The translations under genes were made by a program, and so were the position numbers. This document shows, piece after piece, positions 30,048 to 35,552 of a stretch of DNA of 35,552 nt (the first letter of the stretch is position 1; every line of letters begins with the position of its first letter). Source of the DNA: Bacillota bacterium (GTDB lineage Bacteria; Bacillota; Bacilli; Alicyclobacillales; SLC66); contig JAKACY010000001.1 in the NCBI GenBank assembly GCA_021821025.1, forward strand, positions 1 through 35,552. Reading direction: 5' to 3'. The notes beneath the pieces were generated by a model that did no database searches, was not told where the DNA came from, and saw nothing but the letters and a program-made list of their open reading frames with translations.

Positions 30048-30220
30048 TTACCCTTTTGCGCCTCCTTGCGATGAAACAAAACGAGATTGTGTTTCATAAC
30101 GAGTACCTCCACAATCTCAGATGCGATAAGGACTTTTTAGCTTTCTGGACGGCTCCCCTAAAAATCAGGCGACTCGTAAGAAACACATTGAGACTTAGCA
30201 TGCGGTTGAGTTTCTTTGCG

Positions 30221-30871
30221 TTATCCGTCTCTCTCATCCATCCACGTCTTGGAAACCTCGCTCTTTAGGGCATCCATGAAACCATCATCTTCCTGCTCGC
30301 TGCCTGCCGGATTCTTCATGCGGTCGATCTCCAGTTGCTTAAATTCCACTTCTTTCTTCATGACCTCTAGTTTTAGTCGTCTTGCATCCGACTCATCAGC
30401 GATGGCGTTAAACTCTTTAATTAAGGCGCGCAATTCTGCCTGTGCTCGCGCCTGCGCCTGCATAAAATTAGCCTGCCGATCCCACGCTGTCTGCACCAAC
30501 CAAGAGGTTGATGAGCCGGCAGCCCCTGTGGATTCGCTGGATTTGAGGGCGGAGTGGTCTTTCTCATCAGCAACATACATAATGCGCTGTGCACGAATAA
30601 TCGCAGAATAAGAGATCAAAATATTAGCCCAGAGAATATCTGCAGGGCTACTCGTGTCAATGTCCTGCATAAGCGTTACTTGGTCCGGGGTTAAATGCTT
30701 TGCCCAAAAACCCCACTTCAGCGCATTTTGTTTGCCCTTGGGAGGGCCCGCCGAAGCGCCTCCATGCAATTTACATCTGCCCGCTCCAACGTGATCCGTC
30801 CCCCATCCGGATGGGCGTTGACAAGGAGTACCACTTCGAGTTTTCGCGTTGCAGTGCTTCAGTGTCACCAC
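30221..30871 (-). CDS. terS: Terminase small subunit with N-terminal zinc-finger-like motif
   Basis: 216 residues. The N-terminus has C7-x9-C17...C33-x2-H36-GG (CNAKTRSGTPC, GRCKLHGGASAGPPKG), then NALKWGFWAKHLTPDQ. This HGG-x-S-x-G-P/N-A-x-x-x-G-F pattern is typical of YqaS/PBSX-family small terminases. The middle is helical with WDRQANFMQAQARAQAELRALIKEF and the C-terminus is acidic (oligomerisation or TerL contact). GTG start behind AGAAGG. It recognises the packaging site, possibly within or next to its own gene. Confidence 0.82.
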   Translation of the reverse strand: MVTLKHCNAKTRSGTPCQRPSGWGTDHVGAGRCKLHGGASAGPPKGKQNALKWGFWAKHLTPDQVTLMQDIDTSSPADILWANILISYSAIIRAQRIMYVADEKDHSALKSSESTGAAGSSTSWLVQTAWDRQANFMQAQARAQAELRALIKEFNAIADESDARRLKLEVMKKEVEFKQLEIDRMKNPAGSEQEDDGFMDALKSEVSKTWMDERDG

Positions 30872-31078
30872 CTTCTGTCATGAGGTTAATTTGATTACAC
30901 GTGTATCATTTTTCGTGCATACTGCGATCGCGTGTCGATTGCTTATCGACTTCGATTGGCCGCTCCTGACACGCTCAGGGCGCAATCCGCACGGCCCTAC
31001 TACTTCGTATGCCTTGTAATCTTGTATCGCAGTTATAAATCGCACGGTATATGCCACGAACCCATATAGACGTTGCTA

Positions 31079-31282
31079 CTATGGGTCGGCATAACGTGTC
31101 TGACGCACTTTTCCGTCACGTCGCTCATAGGTGTTCGCGGACCGCATCAAGCGATCAAACATCGCATCCGCAATGGCATCGTCGATCTGGCCATCCACCA
31201 CGACGCATCGCGGTAATAGGCAGACGAGTTTCGATCCTGATGGCTTGCTCCACTTGCAACCCTCACACGGACGCTTCAACAC
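31079..31282 (-). CDS. Small four-cysteine protein
   Basis: 67 residues from GTG 31282, five nt after GGAGG. C6-x2-C9 and C21-x4-C26 could bind one zinc or an iron-sulphur centre. The rest is charged and helical (DGQIDDAIADAMFDRLMRS). It is the first gene after the late-type promoter and terminator at 31303-31399 and precedes the small terminase by about 200 bp. No family is recognised. Confidence 0.55.
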   Translation of the reverse strand: MLKRPCEGCKWSKPSGSKLVCLLPRCVVVDGQIDDAIADAMFDRLMRSANTYERRDGKVRQTRYADP

Positions 31283-31302
31283 GAACACCTCCTGAACGAC
31301 GC

Positions 31303-31329
31303 AAAAAAGACGCCTGCATTGCAGACGCC
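31303..31329 (-). terminator. Terminator between the late-type promoter and the late genes
   Basis: On the - strand GGCGTCTGC-AAT-GCAGGCGTC forms a 9-bp stem with two G-T pairs followed by TTTTTT. It lies about 40 bp after the likely start site of the promoter at 31371-31399, so transcripts would be short unless antiterminated. Confidence 0.75.
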
Positions 31330-31370
31330 TTGCTCAATTTACTCGTTATGGACATACTCCCTCGCCAAAA

Positions 31371-31399
31371 ATGATACCTTTTTCTCGTTTTCCTGTCAA
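31371..31399 (-). promoter_or_regulatory. Consensus promoter before the late genes
   Basis: TTGACA (31399-31394) and TATCAT (31376-31371) with a 17-bp spacer on the - strand. It is the only strong promoter seen ahead of the terminase genes. A 19-bp sequence at 31426-31444, just upstream of the -35, recurs near the att site. Confidence 0.75.
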
Positions 31400-31425
31400 G
31401 CGGTCTTTCGAAAAAAGTTGAAAAT

Positions 31426-31444
31426 CCTTGATTTGGCGCGGTTT
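31426..31444 (-). repeat. 19-bp element shared with the att region
   Basis: AAACCGCGCCAAATCAAGG (- strand) matches 2651-2669 (+ strand) at 18 of 19 positions. Here it is 27 bp upstream of the -35 of the late-type promoter; there it lies between the att core and the right arm repeat. A shared binding site for a phage regulator is possible. Confidence 0.45.
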
Positions 31445-31520
31445 GTTGGGTCTACCCCTTTTTCGCGACAGGGCTGAATAGCCTACCTCCTAGTAAACTA
31501 TAGTAACTTTCGGTAACTTT

Positions 31521-32024
31521 TTAGAGGTTGCCTCGATTTTTTAGCCGAAACCGACGCAACAGGTAGTAAAGAATCGTATCTTTTGCTTTTTCGTACTGTT
31601 CGACCGTTACACTCGGCCAGCCCCGGCGTTCTCGCAAGAGAGCTCTCACGAACGTGTCCTCGATCACGTCGTCACACAGGTATCGCACGCGAACGATATC
31701 GACGCCAAGTTTCACCATGCTTGAATCTAAGCTAAGCAGGTTACGTTTCGATCGCACTAGTAACGCGCTATCCATCCACGCGCAATACCGCCTCAAGTCG
31801 TCCGCATGTAGCCGATCATCCTCACGGTCCCGAAAGGTCGGGATCTGCCCGAATACACGAACGACGCGAATCAGACCAGGATCCATATCGTTCTCATACC
31901 CCGGCTTCGGCCGAACCTCTTGGCACACGAAGCCTGCAGCAAGTAACTTCTTGCAGACGCGATAGGCTTCAAAAAGCTGGGCCAGTGTCGGAGGAGTATC
32001 CGCGTTGCGCCACCACATTCTCAT
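31521..32024 (-). CDS. Possible late-transcription regulator (ArpU/RinA-like position)
   Basis: About 167 residues from ATG 32024 (GAGGTG upstream; six bases after the previous stop). A start at 32078 would overlap the preceding gene. PPTLAQLFEAYRVCKKLLAAGF, DRLHADDLRRYCAWMDSALLV and VRYLCDDVIEDTFVRALLRERRGWPSVTVEQYEKAKDTILYYLLRRF: the closing pattern (R-Y-L, then W-x-S...Y-x-x-x-K-x-x-I-x-x-x-L) resembles ArpU/RinA-type late regulators, always found just before the terminase. No clear helix-turn-helix is visible elsewhere. Function inferred mainly from position and this segment. Confidence 0.55.
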   Translation of the reverse strand: MRMWWRNADTPPTLAQLFEAYRVCKKLLAAGFVCQEVRPKPGYENDMDPGLIRVVRVFGQIPTFRDREDDRLHADDLRRYCAWMDSALLVRSKRNLLSLDSSMVKLGVDIVRVRYLCDDVIEDTFVRALLRERRGWPSVTVEQYEKAKDTILYYLLRRFRLKNRGNL

Positions 32025-32029
32025 CCAGG

Positions 32030-32263
32030 TCACCTCGCTTGCTTGTTTTGCTTCGCGTTTGTTGCGTCCGTCAGCCATTCAACGAGCATCATCATTTGCT
32101 TGACGACCAGCGGATGATTGCGGTATCGATTGCTGATCTCACCTGCCGAATCAGCGACCGATTGCCAGAACTCGTAACTTTCCATGCCGTATTGCATGGC
32201 TGCTTGATTTGCCTTTTTGATCCACGCGACGACATCAGCGAAAAACGCCTCGTAATCGATCAT
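32030..32263 (-). CDS. Small early protein, unknown
   Basis: 77 residues, all helical: MIDYEAFFADVVAWIKKANQ, YGMESYEFWQSVADSAGEISNRYRNHPLVVKQMMMLVEWL. Similar short proteins with D-Y-x-x-F, a central E-F-W and a closing V-x-x-Q-M-x-M-L-x-x-W-L recur in phage early regions, without assigned function. GAGG lies about nine nt upstream of the ATG. It starts three bases after the RusA gene and ends just before the possible late regulator. Confidence 0.65.
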   Translation of the reverse strand: MIDYEAFFADVVAWIKKANQAAMQYGMESYEFWQSVADSAGEISNRYRNHPLVVKQMMMLVEWLTDATNAKQNKQAR

Positions 32264-32266
32264 CGC

Positions 32267-32662
32267 CTAAACCTCTTCTACCCGAACATAGATCCCTGGA
32301 AGATCAGCAAAAAACTTTTCAGCAATCAAGCTCACCACCAGGACATCATCTTCCCAGAACCCCACGTCCGTCATGCAGTCAAAAAACAACTTTTGCACAT
32401 TATCGATATCGGGCTTCGTTGCTTTGTACTCGCCATTCACATGTTTGCCACTGATCGGGAAACACCACTTCATGATAAGACGAACTGGATGGGTATAGGG
32501 CTTGTCCGGAATGAATCGGCCAAGATGAGCCATCAACTTCGCTCGTGCTGCTTTCAGTTCCGGAGGTTCGTAAAACATAGGCTTCCCCTTCACGACCCTC
32601 ACTTGTTTTTGCTGATGTGTGATGGTGGGTGGTATCATCGGCATAAAAAATTCAGTCGGCAT
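32267..32662 (-). CDS. rusA: RusA-family Holliday junction resolvase
   Basis: 131 residues from ATG 32662 (AGGAG nine nt upstream). FFMPMIPPTITHQQKQVRV, RLIMKWCFPIS, then ATKPDIDNVQKLFFDCMTDVGFWEDDVLVVSL. The K-P-D-x-D-N and W-x-D-D motifs supply the RusA acidic catalytic residues and the conserved lysine. It resolves four-way junctions arising in replication or recombination before packaging. It overlaps the end of the preceding gene by 11 nt. Confidence 0.92.
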   Translation of the reverse strand: MPTEFFMPMIPPTITHQQKQVRVVKGKPMFYEPPELKAARAKLMAHLGRFIPDKPYTHPVRLIMKWCFPISGKHVNGEYKATKPDIDNVQKLFFDCMTDVGFWEDDVLVVSLIAEKFFADLPGIYVRVEEV

Positions 32663-32915
32663 TGTCGTCAACTCCTTCTTCCCAGTCTTCAAGCAACGTG
32701 CGCAAGTAACCTAAAGCGATATCGTCAGAACAAAGAGATTTGCGATCAAGGACGAATTTTACTTGAAACACATCATCACCTGTTTTTTTGCTGTTGTACC
32801 AAACCCCGAGTTGTAGTTTTCCAGCTTCGTCAAAACACCTCATAAAATAATTGCCGAATTTGATTGTTTCGGGAGTTTCATTTTCCCAATATTTGTTGTC
32901 GTATTCTTTTATCAT
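32652..32915 (-). CDS. Small early protein, unknown
   Basis: 87 residues from ATG 32915, behind GAGGAG. MIKEYDNKYWENETPETIKFGNYFMRCFDEAGKLQLGVWY, then FQVKFVLDRKSLCSDDIALGYLRTLLEDWEEG: a small alpha/beta protein with a PC4-like feel (W...GK-x-x-x-x-x-WY, then basic K-F-V-L-D-R-K), but not a certain match. An upstream extension to 33065 is rejected because it would translate through the hairpins at 32939-33060. First gene after the repeat region. Confidence 0.6.
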   Translation of the reverse strand: MIKEYDNKYWENETPETIKFGNYFMRCFDEAGKLQLGVWYNSKKTGDDVFQVKFVLDRKSLCSDDIALGYLRTLLEDWEEGVDDNAD

Positions 32916-32938
32916 TTTTTCATTCTCCTCTCGCGCGA

Positions 32939-33000
32939 AAGACTGGATGAGACGAGAAGGGGTTGCCGCAAACCAGCGGCGGCAACCTTCTCTCAGTCTT
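32939..33000. repeat. Long imperfect stem-loop before the early genes
   Basis: Outer arms AAGACTG / CAGTCTT and inner arms GAGAAGG-GTTGCCGC / GCGGC-GGCAAC-CTTCTC (loop AAACCA) form a stem of more than 20 pairs with small bulges. No T-run follows on either strand, so it is not a standard terminator. It sits directly upstream of the ribosome site at 32915. Confidence 0.75.
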
Positions 33001-33020
33001 ACAGACTTACATAATCCTAA

Positions 33021-33100
33021 TATATGGGCGCCCGTAGATATGCACGCGATACTACGGCCGTGCACGAATATATGTGTGTGATACTACGGGCGCGTATATA
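33021..33100. repeat. Compound inverted and direct repeats
   Basis: Outer arms at 33021-33037 and 33084-33100 are complementary at 15 of 17 positions (TATAT-NN-GCGCCCGTAG-like). Inside lie a TGCACG/CGTGCA pair and two direct copies of GATACTACGG at 33048-33057 and 33080-33089. No coding frame is supported here. Confidence 0.75.
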
Positions 33101-33138
33101 TAGGCCAGAAAAGTCGATCATCGAATCATCGCGGCATT

Positions 33139-33350
33139 GATCTTTTTTAAATGGTGTTCGCTACGTTTACCCCTTCGCGGCATAGACCATGTTTCGATGG
33201 TTCTCGCCGCGAAACACTATCGCGGTGACGACCATGATTTTATGGTGCTCGTCGCGAAAGCCATTGTTCGCGATGACCATAGTTTCATGGTGTTCGCCGC
33301 GAAGCACGTTTCGCAGTGGCAACCATATTTTTGTGATGCTCGCGATGCTT
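33139..33350. repeat. 45-bp tandem repeat array with two hairpins per unit
   Basis: Three full 45-bp units (33185-33229, 33230-33274, 33275-33319) start GACCAT and continue with ATGGT, CTCG/TTCG, CGCGAA and a second TCGCG. Degenerate units flank them at 33139-33184 and 33320-33350. Each unit can fold an ACCAT/ATGGT hairpin and a CGCGAA/TTCGCG hairpin. The array lies immediately after the primase-helicase gene. An iteron-like replication origin or a structured RNA is possible. Confidence 0.8.
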
Positions 33351-35552
33351 ACGGCTTGTGGATGAAACCGTCTTTGATGACGTACCCGAACCGTTTGACC
33401 CAGTCTCTCACGGTTCGATCGGGCACCTCTTTGCCTGATTTAGTGAACCATTCCGTTACATCTTTTACGGTTGGTGGGTCACCAAAATTACAACTATTAA
33501 CGGCTTGTTCGAACTCTTTTTCTTTGGAATTACGTTCCGCTTTCGCTTTAGTAGTCCTCTTGTCCGTTGCCTTTTTCCACGGCGGTTGTTCCCCTTCTGG
33601 GTCGATATCTTTAAGACTTCCAACCTCGTCGATTTTATGAATGGGATAGGAAAACCACATATTCACCGGCTCGAATTTGGCATACTCACGCAGCGTGCCT
33701 TCTACACGCCACGCTGAACGTGTCTGAACGCTTTTGATCGTCTTTTCGACTTCTCCTTTAACAACGAGGGAAAAAGCGTCAGGAACAGCTTTTTTGGCGT
33801 GTTCCTCCATAGCTTTCGCACTGAGTGCATCGTCTTGTGAAACGTGGTCTGCTGCGTATTGAGGCGCAAAGCGTTTGATAAGCTCGTGATACGTTACACA
33901 TAGCGCCTTGTTTTCTTCTTGCTTTACAAGAGCTTCTGTCATGTCGAGTTCCACAAGGTCAATCAGAGCGTCTGGGTCGCGTGCAAAGACGCCGCTACCG
34001 CTTGCGCGATCCATCGATTTTTTGCCGCCTTGTGCGCCTTTTGAGTGATGGTGACAGTAGATCACGCTGGATCCGAGTTCGTTGCAGATCTTATCGAATT
34101 GATTGGTGAAGTGCGCCATTTGATCCGCGCTGTTCTCATCGCCCGTAAGCACTTTATAAATCGGGTCAATGATGATGGCGATGTAATTTTTCTTGGCCGC
34201 ACGCCGAATTAATTTCGGGGCAAGCTTGTCCATTGGCACTGATTTGCCCCGGAGGTTCCAAATGTCGATATTGTCAATATGGCTTGGAGGCAATCCAATA
34301 GCAGAATAAACTTTCCGAAAACGATCAAGGCAACTCGCTCGATCTAATTCGAGATTGACATAGAGTATTTTCCCTTGTGTACATAGCCAACCGAACCAAC
34401 GTGCACCCTCGGCAATTGCAATGGAGAGTTCAATAAGGGCAAAGGATTTACCGGCTTTTGATGGACCTGCCATGAGCATTTTATGGCCCTGCCTAAGTAC
34501 ACCTTCAATAAGTGGTGGTGCGAGTTGAGGCATGTTATCCCAATGATCAGCCAAGCTTTCTGGATTCGGAAGATCGTCATTGACGCCCTCAATCCATTCA
34601 ATCCATTCATTCCAGTTTGATTTTCCAATGTTTGTATCGACAATAAATTGTTTTTTCCCATTGCGTTCCACGCCAGGCATGCGGGAAAGTCTGGATGGAT
34701 TCCGATTCTGGCTATCAATGTTGAGACCGTTGCGCTTGCATACGGTATAGAGATAATCCACACGTTTACGATACTCATCGTAATTCGCGGCATCCACTTT
34801 CACGATGGCATGAAGGCTTTTGCTTCCGCTGTACACCATGAGGGCAATCGGCAATTCGAGTTCACGCACGATGGCATTCTGTTTTGCGATGGCCATCGTA
34901 TCCGACTCCACCAGTGCATAGCGGAAATCGGTGACGTTTTCATTTTTGACACCTTTCCCATCCAGAGGATTGAATCGGATCCACGCACCAGCTTGAGGAT
35001 TGTAATCGCCAAGCACCGAACCTACGTCTCCATCCGATTGATTTAACAACTGAATCAATTCACCAGCAGTACGATCCCAATTGCCTTTCGTTGGCAGGAA
35101 TTTGCCATCTTCGTTTTCCCATGTCGATACAACATACCCGACATTCTCGGAGGCTTCGAAGAGCGTTTGCAAATAGGTGGTAAGTTGTGATACAGGATTC
35201 CATTCTGCTGGTTCATTAATTTCCCGCTCTTCGATCCAGTTTTTATCCACGACCACGTATTCTCCGGCATCGCCGGCGATCTCATCATCCCAGTTCAGTT
35301 CATGATCATCACGATGAGATAACGGTAGCCAGCCATTTTCTTTCGCCATTTGTGTGATCGTGGCTCCCGTAACTGGCGCTCCGGCCCCTTCAAATGAGGC
35401 CCACTTATTGAAACACTCTCCGGGATGATAGCGACTACCATCCCTTTTGCTCCACTCGTCCCAGTCGCTAGCCGTATACCCTTCATGTTTCAAGGCCATC
35501 CCTACAGACACCCACGCTGAGTAATCCAGTCGAACAGGATCGATATACTGCA
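33349..35552 (-). CDS. Primase-helicase (PriCT-like, AEP-like and RecA/RepA-type ATPase), 5' end outside window
   Basis: The frame is open to the right edge. Counting from the GTG at 35511: a PriCT_2-like start (GMALKHEG, DWDEWSKRDGSRYHPGECF, 4-35) that clearly continues upstream as YIDPVRLDYSAW. Next an AEP-like primase region (ALVESDTM 199-206, YSGSKSLHAIVKVDA 227-241, NRNPSRLSRMPG 269-280), then a RepA-type ATPase with Walker A GPSKAGKS (349-356), Walker B IAIIIDP (444-450) and IYCHHHSKG (484-492). The C-terminus looks like a DNA-binding helix-turn-helix (about 690-715). Only a few N-terminal residues should be missing. It is the main phage replication protein, primes and unwinds DNA, and ends inside the repeat array. 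Confidence 0.88.
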   Translation of the reverse strand, partial: QYIDPVRLDYSAWVSVGMALKHEGYTASDWDEWSKRDGSRYHPGECFNKWASFEGAGAPVTGATITQMAKENGWLPLSHRDDHELNWDDEIAGDAGEYVVVDKNWIEEREINEPAEWNPVSQLTTYLQTLFEASENVGYVVSTWENEDGKFLPTKGNWDRTAGELIQLLNQSDGDVGSVLGDYNPQAGAWIRFNPLDGKGVKNENVTDFRYALVESDTMAIAKQNAIVRELELPIALMVYSGSKSLHAIVKVDAANYDEYRKRVDYLYTVCKRNGLNIDSQNRNPSRLSRMPGVERNGKKQFIVDTNIGKSNWNEWIEWIEGVNDDLPNPESLADHWDNMPQLAPPLIEGVLRQGHKMLMAGPSKAGKSFALIELSIAIAEGARWFGWLCTQGKILYVNLELDRASCLDRFRKVYSAIGLPPSHIDNIDIWNLRGKSVPMDKLAPKLIRRAAKKNYIAIIIDPIYKVLTGDENSADQMAHFTNQFDKICNELGSSVIYCHHHSKGAQGGKKSMDRASGSGVFARDPDALIDLVELDMTEALVKQEENKALCVTYHELIKRFAPQYAADHVSQDDALSAKAMEEHAKKAVPDAFSLVVKGEVEKTIKSVQTRSAWRVEGTLREYAKFEPVNMWFSYPIHKIDEVGSLKDIDPEGEQPPWKKATDKRTTKAKAERNSKEKEFEQAVNSCNFGDPPTVKDVTEWFTKSGKEVPDRTVRDWVKRFGYVIKDGFIHKP

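Noticed and set aside
29999-30097. 32-residue frame between the terminase genes, behind GGAGG
   Set aside because: Too short, overlaps the start of terL by 49 nt, and resembles nothing known; it may be a leader that couples translation, but the support is weak.
30872-31078. Packaging (pac/cos) site upstream of terS
   Set aside because: The stretch has short palindromes such as TACACGTGTA but nothing that identifies a cleavage site; cos or pac cannot be decided from sequence alone.
32916-33065. N-terminal extension of the small early gene ending at 32652
   Set aside because: It crosses two strong inverted repeats and has cysteine- and arginine-rich content unlike the rest; ATG 32915 has GAGGAG upstream.
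33139-33350. CRISPR array
   Set aside because: Units are contiguous with no unique spacers and each unit varies, so it is a tandem hairpin repeat.
33137-33640. A + strand reading frame with repeating MVLAAK-like units
   Set aside because: The apparent protein repeats are only the translation of the 45-bp DNA array, and the rest is antisense to the primase-helicase gene. No ribosome site is present.

Overview
The window is almost entirely a temperate, contractile-tailed bacteriophage genome (myovirus morphology, class Caudoviricetes). The host is most likely a spore-former-type member of the Bacillota. The reasons are strong AGGAGG-type ribosome binding sites, frequent GTG and TTG starts, TTGACA/TATAAT-like promoters with 17-bp spacers, an LL-H-type holin, a DUF1906 endolysin and an att core matching Bacillus-type tRNA-Gly(UCC). 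Base composition looks near 50% GC by eye. No gene fixes the genus.

Layout, left to right. At 1-2500 there is a lone MuF-like protein, a small membrane protein, and a tyrosine integrase (+ strand) that reads into a 44-nt tRNA-Gly 3' fragment (2567-2610) flanked by direct repeats; this is an attachment site. At 2644-4400 there is an accessory zone: a truncated PLD-like nuclease, a zinc-finger protein, and a + strand two-gene cassette behind a consensus promoter. From 4495 to 32915 nearly everything is on the - strand. Read in its own direction (right to left) that strand runs: small early genes with a RusA resolvase and a possible late regulator; a late-type promoter closely followed by a terminator; small and large terminase, portal, minor head protein, protease/scaffold, cement protein, capsid; connector proteins; tail sheath, tube, assembly chaperone, tape measure; baseplate hub, spike, wedge, J protein, DUF2612 protein; fibre; then a lysis cassette with a papain-like enzyme, XhlA-like and DUF1003-like membrane proteins, an HNH protein, endolysin and holin. 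At 32939-33350 lie hairpins and a 45-bp tandem repeat array. At 33349 to the right edge is a primase-helicase whose first residues are outside the window.

How it works together: the replication gene and repeat array probably form the replication module, RusA resolves branched DNA before packaging, and the late operon builds and releases the particle. Many gene pairs overlap by ATGA or similar, so translation is tightly coupled. Two points need more than simple ORF reading. The tail assembly chaperone has a T-TTT-TTT slippery site followed by a long -1 frame extension. The gp25-like wedge protein has its conserved N-terminus in frame behind a good Shine-Dalgarno sequence but no ATG, GTG or TTG.

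The most striking observation is one ~73-residue beta-rich module inserted into four unrelated virion proteins: head cement protein, tail sheath, baseplate J and tail fibre. Other points of interest are a Pmp3/YqaE-type proteolipid gene placed backwards between the chaperone and the tape measure, a lambda pR'-like promoter-terminator arrangement, and an attachment site lying between int and the lysis end, which implies an unintegrated genome or tandem prophages.
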